Shown here piece after piece: positions 42,597 to 51,087 of a DNA stretch of 64,000 bases (position 1 is its first letter; every line of letters starts with the position of its first letter). The notes beneath the pieces are model-generated. The model was not told the DNA's origin and did not search any database. It saw only the letters and a program-made list of their open reading frames with translations. Both the position numbers and the translations under genes were made by a program. The stretch is from NCBI GenBank assembly GCA_964247735.1, contig CAXTVS010000011.1:1-64000 (forward strand), given 5' to 3'. Source of the DNA: Lichenicola sp964247735. Its GTDB lineage: Bacteria; Pseudomonadota; Alphaproteobacteria; Acetobacterales; Acetobacteraceae.

Positions 42597-42827
42597 CCTC
42601 ATCGAGCCGGACCCTGGGACGACGCCATGGCGGAAAGCGTCTGCTCCGCTCCCGAACGTGAGCTGCCCGCACGCCGAAACCTCGCCGCCGAGGCGAAGTC
42701 TCACAGGGCGTGCTTCAGCTACATCGAGGGCTGGTACAACCCGGTCTGGCTGCACTCCGGCGAGGGATACCGATCTCCGTTTGCCTACGAACAGGAACGG
42801 CTCGAGTCGGCCAACGCACGGGGCTGA
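42597..42827 (+). mobile_element. IS3-type transposase C-terminal remnant
   Basis: An open frame ending at 42,827 encodes the C-terminal end of an IS3-family integrase-core transposase: RAGPWDDAMAESVCSAPEREL (family RxGxxxDNAxAESFFxxLExE), followed by CFSYIEGWYNPVWLHSGEGYRSPFAYE (family FxYIExxYNxxRxHSxLGYxSPxxYE). The DDE core's first two acidic blocks, the N-terminal half and the OrfA component are absent, so it cannot move. Substitutions in conserved positions (DN to DD, FF to VC, R to W) show decay. It borders the sucrose locus on its left. Confidence 0.85.
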
Positions 42828-43005
42828 TCAGCCAGCCCCTTCAACCGCACACCAAACCTGAGCTCTGTTACACCCCGCGGAGCACGATCCACGGAACGTC
42901 ATGAAGTCCTGGACCTGATGCGCGAGCCCAAGCTCGTCGGCATGATCGTCGCCCAGGACGAGGTGCCGAGCGACGCGCTCAAGCGCCAGCATCAGGATGC
43001 AAGGC
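42828..43005 (+). other. Short stretch with an unassigned coding-like segment
   Basis: Between the transposase remnant and the convergent GH68 gene, one frame (about 42,897-43,012) reads ERHEVLDLMREPKLVGMIVA followed by QDEVPSDALKRQHQDARL, which has the look of real protein, unlike the Arg/Pro-rich noise in the other frames. It has no ribosome site and runs into GH68 antisense sequence. It may be the fragment of a gene cut by the insertion. I do not recognise the family. Confidence 0.3.
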
Positions 43006-44151
43006 TCAGCCGGATGTATCGATCCAGGCCCGATCGTCCTGGAAACGCAGGCGGAAGAACGGCGCAGGCATGCCGCCGAACTGGGACCGCACCAGATCCG
43101 GGTGCTCAGCGAGTCGCCTCCCTTGCAAGCCCCAGTAATCCGTGAAGCTGGTGACACGGAGGTCATCCAGCACCCACCAGCTATAGGCCTGCAACGGCTC
43201 CTGGGGCGGGTTGGCGGCTACCAGCCCCGAACCGTTCAGCAGCCTGTAGGGTCCCGTGAACCGGTCGGCCACGGCTCCATACAGCCCGGTTGGACCAGTC
43301 GGCCCCCCCGGCTGGAACACGTGGGCCTGCGTGGACCAGAACAGGTAGTAGTGGCCGTCGCGATGGATGATGTGCGGCCGCTCCAACTCGTTGGTCAAGC
43401 CGTCCGCATCGAGCAACGGAGGCAGCAACTCCCAATGCCCGCCCTGCTGCCGACGCACCAGCCCGATGGCGCCGTTCATCTCGTGCATCGAGCCTTTTCG
43501 GGAGGCTGAGAACACCACCACCTGCTCGCCGGTGGCCGGATCGCGGAAGAAGCCCGGATCGCGGAAAGCCTTCAGCTTGCCCGGTTCGCCATGCGCCTGG
43601 TTGACCAGCATGTATATGTCGTCGTCGCTGGTGACGAATTCGACCGGAGGGTCCCAGCCGCCGAATAGGGGAGAAGCGTCCAGGCTGCCGGAAAAGCGGC
43701 CTTCCGCCACAAACAGCCGCTGCTCGACGGTCGGCGTCGCCTCGCCGCGCCGTCCGGCGGCGGTGAAGAAGATCCGCACCTGCCCGGATGCGGCGTCGAA
43801 CACCGCCGATCCCGACCATTCGCGACTGCCGGGAGAATACCCGTCCGGAAACAACGTTCCCCGGTCGCTCCAGCACCGGCCGCGTTGCAGCAGACAGCGG
43901 ATGCGGGCGTGCCCATGCCGCTCGATCGGGTCCGGGAAGATCGGGCTGGCGAGCGCGAACCAGATCACCGCTCCCTCGATCTCGCAGGTGCGCCCGTCGA
44001 TGTCGGCGAGCGGCCACATGTCCCACACGTCAAGGCCGGGGAGGGAGGGAAACAGGTCGTCCGGGCCGATGACCGGGATGCAATGCTGTGGCGCGGCGTC
44101 GATCGACTCCACGTCCGACGCTGTCCAGTGGCTGGTCACATGGTTCGGCAT
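43006..44151 (-). CDS. GH68 fructosyltransferase (levansucrase/sucrase type)
   Basis: A 381-residue glycoside hydrolase family 68 enzyme. Nucleophile Asp44 lies in VWDMWPLADIDG, EWSG is at 111-114, the transition-state stabiliser in FRDPGFF (Asp198) and the acid/base Glu257 in NELERPH. The later YLFWSTQ and GPYRLLNGSGLVAANP blocks also match. It cleaves sucrose to glucose and either free fructose or a fructan. It lacks a signal peptide, as does Zymomonas LevU, so it could act on sucrose already imported by the symporter encoded 18 bases upstream. At 381 residues it is shorter than most GH68 enzymes. Confidence 0.9.
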   Translation of the reverse strand: MPNHVTSHWTASDVESIDAAPQHCIPVIGPDDLFPSLPGLDVWDMWPLADIDGRTCEIEGAVIWFALASPIFPDPIERHGHARIRCLLQRGRCWSDRGTLFPDGYSPGSREWSGSAVFDAASGQVRIFFTAAGRRGEATPTVEQRLFVAEGRFSGSLDASPLFGGWDPPVEFVTSDDDIYMLVNQAHGEPGKLKAFRDPGFFRDPATGEQVVVFSASRKGSMHEMNGAIGLVRRQQGGHWELLPPLLDADGLTNELERPHIIHRDGHYYLFWSTQAHVFQPGGPTGPTGLYGAVADRFTGPYRLLNGSGLVAANPPQEPLQAYSWWVLDDLRVTSFTDYWGLQGRRLAEHPDLVRSQFGGMPAPFFRLRFQDDRAWIDTSG

Positions 44152-44169
44152 TCGGCTCGTATTTTCCGG

Positions 44170-45504
44170 TCAGCAGGAGGATGGAGTAGGGAGACGGTTT
44201 GCCAGCAGCGCCGCCACCAGCATGCAGGCGCCGCCGGCCGCGATGGCGTTGTCCGGCGAGCCGGCGAACAGGAAACGCAGGATGGCCGGCATCGTAAGGC
44301 CGAAGAGGATCATTGGCAGCACGATAAGCACGTTGAACAAGCCCATGTAGATGCCGGTTCGTTCCGGTGGAATCGCTGCCGCCAGGATCGCGTACGGATT
44401 GCCCATCATGCTCCCCCAGCCGATGCCGATGCCGATCACCGCCGGGAACAGCAGGAGCTTCTGCCCGATGGCGGCCACGGCCAGCATCGACAGGCCGGCG
44501 CAGACCAGGGATGCCGCGTGGAGGCGATGCACCGGCCGCCGGCGGGCCAGCGGCACCATCGCGAAGGCGGCGACGGCGGCGATGGCGTTGTAGAAGGCGC
44601 CGATCTGGCCGTTGTCGAGCACCGCCTGGCGGAAGCCGGAGGTGCCTGGAGCCGCGTCGCCATACACGTTGCGGGCAATCGCGTAAGGGACATAGGTCCA
44701 GTAGCACATCATCCCGTACCATTGGAACAGCGACATGGCCGCCATCTGCCGCATCACCAACGGCATCTCGCGGATCGCCGCGCCCAGCTCGCGCAACGGC
44801 GCGGCGCGGCGCGCCGCCGGCTCCAGGATGGAGGCTGCCTCTGGAACCGCCACCGCCGATATCCCCACCGCGACCAGCGAGACCGCCGCGCCCAGGAGGA
44901 ACGCGGCCACGGTCAGCGTCGGCACGCCGTTCACGGCAACGGCATCCCGGCCGATCCCCGCCAGCAGCATCAGCGACGGCAGGAGGTAGGCCAGGGTCTG
45001 GGCGAGGCCGGTAAAGGCGCTCTGGGTCAGGAAGCCCATGCTGCGCTGGAACGGCGGCAGCCGGTCGCTGACATAGGCGCGATAAGGCTGCATCGCGGTG
45101 TTGGTGGCGGTGTCGAGGATCCACAACAACACCACCGCCATCCATATCGAGGTGCTGAACGGCATCAGCGTGAGGCAGGCGCTGCTCGCCACGGTGCCGG
45201 CGACGAAATAGGGCGTGCGCCGTCCCCAGCGCGTGCGGGTGCGGTCGCTCAGCATGCCGACCAGCGGCTGCACCACCAGCCCGGTCACCGGTCCGGCAAT
45301 GGTCAGCAGCGGCAGCGCCGCCGTGGTCGCGCCCAGCTCGCTGAGGATGGGAGCCATGTTGCTCTGCTGCAGGCCGAAGCTGCATTGCAGGCCGAGGAAG
45401 CCGGCGTTCATCGCCAGGACGCGGGTGAACGACAATCGCCGCTGGCCCCGTTCCACCGGCCCCGGTGCGACGGCCGGGCAGGATGGACCGCCCGATGCCG
45501 TCAT
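44170..45504 (-). CDS. Sucrose/disaccharide proton symporter (SUT/GPH-type MFS)
   Basis: A 444-residue twelve-segment transporter. The loop motif SDRTRTRWGRRTPYFVAGTV (about residues 78-97) is the hallmark of the GPH/SUT (plant sucrose transporter and SLC45-like) group. Other features are GLQQSNMAPILSELGA in the first segment and GWGSMMGNPYAILAAAIPPERTGIYMGLFNV in the second half. It would carry sucrose or another disaccharide through the inner membrane with protons. AGGAGGGCGGC precedes the ATG at 45,504. It is 18 bases before the GH68 gene, in one unit. Confidence 0.88.
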   Translation of the reverse strand: MTASGGPSCPAVAPGPVERGQRRLSFTRVLAMNAGFLGLQCSFGLQQSNMAPILSELGATTAALPLLTIAGPVTGLVVQPLVGMLSDRTRTRWGRRTPYFVAGTVASSACLTLMPFSTSIWMAVVLLWILDTATNTAMQPYRAYVSDRLPPFQRSMGFLTQSAFTGLAQTLAYLLPSLMLLAGIGRDAVAVNGVPTLTVAAFLLGAAVSLVAVGISAVAVPEAASILEPAARRAAPLRELGAAIREMPLVMRQMAAMSLFQWYGMMCYWTYVPYAIARNVYGDAAPGTSGFRQAVLDNGQIGAFYNAIAAVAAFAMVPLARRRPVHRLHAASLVCAGLSMLAVAAIGQKLLLFPAVIGIGIGWGSMMGNPYAILAAAIPPERTGIYMGLFNVLIVLPMILFGLTMPAILRFLFAGSPDNAIAAGGACMLVAALLANRLPTPSSC

Positions 45505-46029
45505 GCCGCCCTCCTGCCCGGTATGGTGTCCTGGCCGGTCACGGCAACAGGCTTCACGGCCCGGCCAGCCGGGCAGCGGGCTCGTCCGGCGCAATGCCGG
45601 CCCAGGTCGGCTGCGCATCGGGGGACCGGTCGGCATCGACCTCGTCGCGCTCCAGGACGAAGAGGTCGCGCGGGTTTTCTACCCGCTGCGCAGCGGCGAC
45701 CGCCGTGATCCGACCCTCGCGAGGGGGCCGCAACCGGTCCTGTCGCCGAGCGGCGGGAGGGCGGCGGCGAGGCGACGATCCTGGTCTCGGACGGCCGCCT
45801 GACCACGTCGACGATCAGCGGGTAGGATAGCGGGACGTGCAGCAGTCCCGCGCCGATGCCGTCGGGCCCGTTGCGGTCCGTGCCGCTGCGCTCGCCAGAA
45901 TGCATGACGCTTCCTTCACCGCCCGCTGGCGTTCGCATGTCGCTCCGACCAGGCGAAGCAGTGGAGACCGCTGTCCATGTCGAGATCGAAACGGAATCGG
46001 ACCGTTCCGGTCTCGTCAGGCCGCCGGTG
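45505..46029. other. 525-base gap in the sucrose locus without a recognised gene
   Basis: Between the symporter and the TonB-dependent receptor (both leftward) no gene is identifiable. One plus-strand frame around 45,614-45,715 reads LRIGGPVGIDLVALQDEEVA and then RVFYPLRSGDRRDPTLARG, which seems protein-like and may be a fragment of a lost gene, followed in another frame by GEATILVSDGRLTTSTISG before a stop at about 45,826. I cannot name its family. No terminator hairpin is visible after the receptor gene. Confidence 0.3.
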
Positions 46030-48444
46030 TCAGAACCTGTAGCGGATGGTACCCAGGAATGACCGGCCGTCCAGGGCGCGTCCGGAGAAGCCGCCCGAGT
46101 CGAACTCGGTATAGGCGATCTGGTTGAACAGGTTGTTGCCGTTCACCAGCACCTGCAGGTGCTGTGTGAGATCATAGGAACCGAAGATGTTGAACACGAC
46201 GTATCCGGGCATCCGGTAGGTGTTGTTGTCGTCGGCATAGGACGACGTCGTGCCGACGCCGTTCGCGCCCAGGGTCAGCTTGCCCCACTTGTAGCTGGCC
46301 TGAAGCTGGTACACCCAGTCCGCCTGCCGCTGCGGCACGTGGCCGGAATCGGACACCACCTGCCCCGCCGCGTCGGTGTAGGTCTCGTTGGTGGTGTCGA
46401 TGCGGGCATGGGTGTAGGTGGCGCCGCCGCCGAGGCGCAGGTTGCCGATCAGGTAGCCGAACTCGATCTCGACGCCGTAGGCGTTGTAGGAGTTGGTGTC
46501 GCTGATCTGTGTCGTGGCGTCGTAGTTGGTCTCGTCGGTCTTGGCGTCGAACAACGTGACGAATCCGCTGAAGTTCTCCACCCGGAACTTCACGCCGCCC
46601 TCGTACTGGCGGACGACGTTGATCGGCACCGGCACGTCGTTCGTGCCCGGGATTGGGGTTCCGGGAACCAGGATCCGGTCGGCATTGAACGATACGCCGT
46701 TGCTGTAACGGAAGAAGGTCGCGAGGTTGCGGTTGAACTCGTAGTTTGTGCCGAACGAGTAGCTGGTGTGGTTGACGCTGTAGTTCACGGACTGGAAGCC
46801 GTTCGGATCGTAGTACGGCGTGTTGTTGTTCACCGGCGAGAAGTTGACGCGGCCACTCGCCTGCTGGATGTCCTCGCGGACGCTCGCGTCCGAGGTGAAC
46901 TTGTTGATCGCCCAGCCGATATCGACATACGGCGACGTCGTCAGGTAGGTGGTGTCGTAGTAGCGCTGGCAGCAGCGCCCGTCGCCGCCGCCGATGCCGT
47001 TCACCAGGCCGTTGGCGGCCGTGGTTCCGTCCGGCCCGGTGCCGTGCAGGAACTGCGTGCCCGATCCCACCGCGGTCGCGTAGTAGTTGTTGAAGTCCCA
47101 GTTCAGGTCGAGGTTCTGCTGGCCGATCCACATGCCGACCACCGGCGTGAAGTGGCCGAACCGTCCGGCATCCAGGACGGGTGTCGACAGCTTCAGGTCG
47201 TTGCCGATGTTGTTGAGGTTGTTGAGATGGGTGTCGAAGGTCAGCAGGTCGATCGCGCGGCCGGAATAGGGCTGGCCCGCCTGCGGGCCGTTGAGATAGG
47301 TCAGGCTGCCGTTTGAGAAGACGTTGCCACCCGGATACAGGCCCAGGAAGGTGCCGGAATTGGCCTCGAAGCGGAACTTGTCGTCCACGGTGAATCCCTG
47401 GATCGTCTTCCTGGCCTCGAAGCCGATCAGCCCCTGCTCAACGGTGTTGCCGGTGGTGATGTTGGTGGTCTCGACGGAGTTGTTGACCCGCAGCGAGGGA
47501 TCGTCGCCGAGGTTGCGGGAATAGAAGCTGGCGTAGCGTGGGTCGATCCCGGGCAGGCGCGGCACCGGCAGCAGGGTCGGCGTGTCATCGTCGAGGAAGC
47601 CGAAGTTCAGCCGCAGGAAGCCGTTGTCGATCTCGTGGGTGAAGTTGCCGTGGATCTGGCCGCCATTGTAGACGGAGCCCTGGGAGTCCCGCACGCCCGA
47701 CCCGTTGTGGTAGAAGCCGGCGACCTCGAACCGGTTCACGTCGTCGATCGGCGCGCCGTAGTCGCCATCGACCCGGTAGAGGTCATAGCCGAGCCCGCTC
47801 GAGAACGAAACGTTGCCGCCCTGGTCCACACCGGTCTTGCTGAGGAAGTTGATGATGCCGCCTGGCGCGTTCGTCGCCTCGGTCGAGGAGGAGCCGCCGC
47901 GTACCGCCTGGATCTGGTCGAGCAGCCCGTCGATGCGCAGGAAGCTGTCCGGCGTCGCGAACGCGATGTCGCCGAAGTCGAGCACGGGCAGTCCGTCCTG
48001 CTGGAACTGGATGTAGCGCGAGCCGCCCGCCGAGACCGGCAGTCCCCGTGCGGTGACGTTGGCATTGCTGTCGCCGCCCGAGGCTTCGGAGCGGAAACCC
48101 GGGATCTGCCGCAGGACGTCAGCCGTGCTCTGGGCGCCGGACTCCTGGATCTGCGTTGCGCTGAGCGTGCTGACCGACACGCTCGACTTCATCTTCGAGA
48201 CCCGGCGCGCCGTGCCGGTGACCACGATCGCCTCGAGGTTCAGCGGTCCCGTGGCGGCGGCCTTCGCGGCGCCCCGCTTCGCGGCCCCCGACTTCGCGGC
48301 GCCCGGCTTCGCCACCGCCTTCTTCGGCGCCGGTGGCGGCGTCGCGATCACCTCGGCGGACGCCGGCACGAGCGGCGCCAGCACAAGGCATGAGGCAAGG
48401 GCTGCCGATCCGAGCAGCCATGCACGCGCGTGGCGCGATACCAT
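46030..48444 (-). CDS. TonB-dependent outer-membrane receptor (likely sucrose)
   Basis: An 804-residue TonB-dependent receptor. A signal peptide (about 1-30) is followed by a Lys/Ala-rich linker (41-64), the TonB box EAIVVTG at 71-77, a plug domain (QIQESGAQSTADVLRQIPGF, VRGGSSSTEATNAPGGIINF) and the 22-strand barrel ending YRF. The final Phe is the beta-barrel assembly signal. Located with a GH68 enzyme, a SUT-type symporter and a LacI regulator, it most likely imports sucrose, as SuxA does in Xanthomonas. I chose ATG 48,444 (GGGGAGAA upstream); an earlier start would add a charged leader before the signal peptide. Confidence 0.9.
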   Translation of the reverse strand: MVSRHARAWLLGSAALASCLVLAPLVPASAEVIATPPPAPKKAVAKPGAAKSGAAKRGAAKAAATGPLNLEAIVVTGTARRVSKMKSSVSVSTLSATQIQESGAQSTADVLRQIPGFRSEASGGDSNANVTARGLPVSAGGSRYIQFQQDGLPVLDFGDIAFATPDSFLRIDGLLDQIQAVRGGSSSTEATNAPGGIINFLSKTGVDQGGNVSFSSGLGYDLYRVDGDYGAPIDDVNRFEVAGFYHNGSGVRDSQGSVYNGGQIHGNFTHEIDNGFLRLNFGFLDDDTPTLLPVPRLPGIDPRYASFYSRNLGDDPSLRVNNSVETTNITTGNTVEQGLIGFEARKTIQGFTVDDKFRFEANSGTFLGLYPGGNVFSNGSLTYLNGPQAGQPYSGRAIDLLTFDTHLNNLNNIGNDLKLSTPVLDAGRFGHFTPVVGMWIGQQNLDLNWDFNNYYATAVGSGTQFLHGTGPDGTTAANGLVNGIGGGDGRCCQRYYDTTYLTTSPYVDIGWAINKFTSDASVREDIQQASGRVNFSPVNNNTPYYDPNGFQSVNYSVNHTSYSFGTNYEFNRNLATFFRYSNGVSFNADRILVPGTPIPGTNDVPVPINVVRQYEGGVKFRVENFSGFVTLFDAKTDETNYDATTQISDTNSYNAYGVEIEFGYLIGNLRLGGGATYTHARIDTTNETYTDAAGQVVSDSGHVPQRQADWVYQLQASYKWGKLTLGANGVGTTSSYADDNNTYRMPGYVVFNIFGSYDLTQHLQVLVNGNNLFNQIAYTEFDSGGFSGRALDGRSFLGTIRYRF

Positions 48445-48510
48445 ACCAGATTCTCCCCGTTTCGCCTGCGGCTCGTTCCGGCCGCATCTCGCTTGGACAC
48501 GATGCTCGTT

Positions 48511-48538
48511 ACCATAAGACAATTACAATCGATTGCAA
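48511..48538 (-). promoter_or_regulatory. LacI-type operator and candidate promoter of the receptor gene
   Basis: TTACAATCGATTGCAA at 48,523-48,538 is a 16-base palindrome with a central CG and one mismatched pair, the classical LacI-family operator form. On the minus strand its end doubles as a -35-like TTGCAA, followed after 16 bases by a TATGGT -10-like box (48,516-48,511), 66 bases before the receptor ATG. Repressor binding would cover the -35. It is also 50 bases before the divergent lacI-type gene, so both directions may be controlled. Confidence 0.72.
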
Positions 48539-48587
48539 GGGCATCTCCGCCGCGACCTGAAGATGCTAGAACAACCGCTGCCGTGGC

Positions 48588-49643
48588 ATGGGGAGCCGTA
48601 TTCGCTTGGCCAGGAAGGAACGAACGGCCGTTGGGCCGGGCATCACCAGCACCAAGATGTCCGACATCGCGCGCTTGGCGGGAGTTTCGAAGTCGACCGT
48701 GTCGCGGGCGCTCGCCGGAAGCCCGCTCGTCAATGCCGATACGCGCCGGCAGATCGTCGCGCTCACGGAGCGCCATGGCTACACCATCGACCAGGCGGCC
48801 CGGAACCTGCGCCTGCAGCGGACCGGCACGATCGCCGTGGTGTTTCCGCTGCTGCACCGTGTGGACCGTGGTCTTTCCGACCCGTTCTTCCTGGAGATGC
48901 TGGGACATCTGGCTGACGAACTCGCCGACCGGCACTACGACCTGCTGCTGCGCAAGCTGGGTCCGGACCAGCCGGATGGGCTGGCGGCGCTCCTGCGCCA
49001 GCGCCGGGTCGACGGCATGATCGTCGTCGGCCAAAGCACGCTGCACCGGCAGATCAACGAGATGGCAGACCACGTTCCCGATCTGGTGGTGTGGGGGCAC
49101 AGGATGCCGGACAGCCGCTACGTGTCGATCGGCCCGGATGGCGTCGGCGGCGCGGGTGCGGCGGTGCGGCATCTGATCGAGCGCGGCCGCAAGCGGATCG
49201 CCTTCATCGGCGATCCGGATCTCCCGGAGGTGGGCGCCCGCCTGGAAGGCTACCGAGAGGAACTGCACCGCGCCGGGATCAGGTTCGACCGCCGCCTCCT
49301 GTGCCGCGCCAACTTCGACGCCGCGGAGGCGGTCGCCGTCATCGGCCGCTTCCTTGAGCGGACGGGCAGCATCGACGGCGTGTTCGCGGCCTCGGACGTG
49401 CTGGCTATGGCGGCGATCCGCAGCCTCGGCGACCATGGCCGCACCGTGCCGGACGACGTCGCGGTGGTCGGCTTTGACGACATCCTGTCCGCCTCCAGCA
49501 CCACCCCGGCGCTGACATCGGTCCGCCAGGATATAGGTCTCGGCGCCTGCTTGCTGGTTGAGACCCTGATCGCGCGGATGAAGGGCGAGCCGGTATCCTC
49601 GCACGTCCTCCCGACCCAGCTGGTCATCCGCGCCTCGTCCTGA
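48588..49643 (+). CDS. LacI-family repressor of the sucrose locus
   Basis: A 351-residue LacI-type regulator. The helix-turn-helix MSDIARLAGVSKSTVSRALAGSPLVNADTRRQI (about residues 24-56) contains the hinge region after it, then the periplasmic-binding-like sugar domain with GTIAVVFPLL, DGMIVVGQ, FIGDPDLPEVGARLEGY and DDVAVVGFDDILSASSTTPALTSV. It is divergent from the receptor-symporter-GH68 genes and has a LacI operator between, so it probably represses them until sucrose or a derivative binds, like SuxR. The start is uncertain: ATG 48,588 gives a 23-residue leader; ATG 48,657 begins at the HTH. Confidence 0.9.
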   Translation: MGSRIRLARKERTAVGPGITSTKMSDIARLAGVSKSTVSRALAGSPLVNADTRRQIVALTERHGYTIDQAARNLRLQRTGTIAVVFPLLHRVDRGLSDPFFLEMLGHLADELADRHYDLLLRKLGPDQPDGLAALLRQRRVDGMIVVGQSTLHRQINEMADHVPDLVVWGHRMPDSRYVSIGPDGVGGAGAAVRHLIERGRKRIAFIGDPDLPEVGARLEGYREELHRAGIRFDRRLLCRANFDAAEAVAVIGRFLERTGSIDGVFAASDVLAMAAIRSLGDHGRTVPDDVAVVGFDDILSASSTTPALTSVRQDIGLGACLLVETLIARMKGEPVSSHVLPTQLVIRASS

Positions 49644-49784
49644 AGCGGCGGACCCGGCGCACGACGGCGCAAGCCGTAGCCGCTTCCAACGCTTCCCCTG
49701 CAGCCGGTCCACGTTCCCGCAGGCCGGATCGGACGGAGGTGCCGGGACGACGCCGGTTCTCCCGCATTCTCCTTGTTGCTTTTT

Positions 49785-49995
49785 CGACGTCATGCGGCGC
49801 CCGGCACGCCGGCCCGGAGCAGACAGGGGCCGGCTCGGCCATGCTTGCTCCGCTCGATCATCTTGAGGCGGCTGATCCGCCCTCCGGCGAGGCCCGTGGT
49901 CAAGGGCAGCCTGAACGGCATCGGGATCAGGCCGCAGGACGGCCACGACGCTCGCAAGGGTGGCGGCGTCGGCAGCAGCCGGCACGTCGTTCAGC
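49785..49995 (-). mobile_element. ISL3-type transposase C-terminal remnant, frameshifted
   Basis: The minus strand reads AATLASVVAVLRPDPDAVQAAL, then after a one-base frameshift near 49,895 GRISRLKMIERSKHGRAGPC and LLRAGVP. These fit the C-terminal block of ISL3-family transposases (DxxAVxAAL...NGxVEGxINRLKMIKRxMYGRAGFxLLRxRVL). The DDE core and the ends are missing. A stop follows soon after. It borders the sucrose locus on its right, opposite the IS3-type remnant. The remaining parts of the 49,644-50,097 gap show nothing recognisable. Confidence 0.75.
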
Positions 49996-50097
49996 GTTTC
50001 AACTCGCATCCGTGAGCGTGCCGGATCCGCCGTGGACACGCCGCCGATCGGCCCCGCCGGAGAGCGGCTGCCACGACGGAACGCGCTCGGGCGACCT

Positions 50098-50562
50098 CTA
50101 GCTGGTGCGGGACCACCCGAGCAGGGCGCGCACGAGGCGCTGCGGCACCAGCAGGGCGGCGAGCGCCGAGGCGGCCAGCGGTGCGACCGTGTCGAGGGCC
50201 AGCAGCGCGCGATGGTCCATCACCAGCAACAGGCCGCGTTCCAGCAGGCGCGGCAGCAGCGACAAGCGCAGCAGCAGCAGGTCCACCAGCGGCAGCAGGA
50301 AGGCGAGGAGGAGCTTCGGCCATATCCGGTCCGGCCTGCGCGCGGCGACCACGCCGATCAGCAGCCCGGCCGGCACCACCCCCTTCAGCAGGCCGACCAG
50401 CCCGAGCCCGAACAGCACCGGCACCAGCACCACCGAGAGCAGCAGCCAGCGCAGCAGCTCCCACGCGAACAGCGCTATGATCACGAGCAGCGCCGCCGGC
50501 ACCAGCAGCGTGTAGAGAACCGTGAACACCAGCGTGGCCAGCAGCAGCCGGCCAACCGGCAC
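50098..50562 (-). CDS. Hydrophobic membrane protein of unknown function
   Basis: A 154-residue, Leu/Val-rich protein with four or so predicted membrane segments: RLLLATLVFTVLYTLLVPAALLVIIALFAW, LLLSVVLVPVLFGLGLVGLL, VVPAGLLIGVV and KLLLAFLLPLVDLLLLRLS. No family is recognised. I chose the GTG at 50,562 as the first plausible start after the fdxA terminator; there is no ATG before the first segment. Because that terminator lies directly upstream, it may have its own promoter or depend on read-through. Confidence 0.45.
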   Translation of the reverse strand: MPVGRLLLATLVFTVLYTLLVPAALLVIIALFAWELLRWLLLSVVLVPVLFGLGLVGLLKGVVPAGLLIGVVAARRPDRIWPKLLLAFLLPLVDLLLLRLSLLPRLLERGLLLVMDHRALLALDTVAPLAASALAALLVPQRLVRALLGWSRTS

Positions 50563-50590
50563 GCCTGCCGGGTGCGAGGTGCTGGACAGC

Positions 50591-50621
50591 AAAAAGCCGC
50601 CCGGCGGGAAGCCGGGCGGCT
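50591..50621 (-). terminator. Intrinsic terminator of fdxA
   Basis: On the minus strand an 11-base perfect stem (AGCCGCCCGGC with GCCGGGCGGCT, 50,621-50,611 and 50,605-50,595) encloses a 5-base loop and is followed by TTTT. It starts 27 bases after the fdxA stop. Confidence 0.85.
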
Positions 50622-50648
50622 GGTCGCGGTCAGGGACCGGCGGGGTCG

Positions 50649-50978
50649 TCAGCTGTGCGGCTGGGCCGAGAACAGCTCGGCCTTGCCGGGCTTGTCCTTC
50701 CACTCGTCCGCGTCCGCCGGCGGCGTGCCCTTGCGGGTGATGTTGGGCCAGCTCTTGGAATAGTTGGCGTTGGCCTCGGCCCAGGTGCCGGCGCGGTCGT
50801 CGCTGTCGGGCAGGATCGCCTCCGCCGGGCATTCCGGCTCGCACACGCCGCAATCGATGCATTCATCCGGGTTGATGACGAGCATGTTCTCGCCGGCATA
50901 GAAGCAGTCGACGGGACACACCTCGACGCAATCCATGTACTTGCAGCGGATGCAATTCTCGGTGACCACGTAGGTCAT
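50649..50978 (-). CDS. fdxA: Seven-iron ferredoxin FdxA
   Basis: A 109-residue ferredoxin beginning MTYVVTENCIRCKYMDCVEV. The Cys pattern (CIRCKYMDCVEVCPVDCF, then CIDCGVCEPECPAEAI) supports one [3Fe-4S] and one [4Fe-4S] cluster. The C-terminal extension (KSWPNITRKGTPPADADEWK) is typical of alphaproteobacterial FdxA. It carries electrons in the cytoplasm; the partner is unknown. I chose ATG 50,978 because GGAG lies 6 bases upstream and it gives the family start; an ATG six bases earlier is too close to that site. Confidence 0.95.
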   Translation of the reverse strand: MTYVVTENCIRCKYMDCVEVCPVDCFYAGENMLVINPDECIDCGVCEPECPAEAILPDSDDRAGTWAEANANYSKSWPNITRKGTPPADADEWKDKPGKAELFSAQPHS

Positions 50979-51087
50979 CGCCATCTCCGATCATGCGGCA
51001 CGACGTCCGCCGGCCACGCGTGAATGCCACGGTGGCGGGCGCGAGATATGGGAGGGTTTGCCGGGCAGCGCAAGCCGAGCCCGCCGC

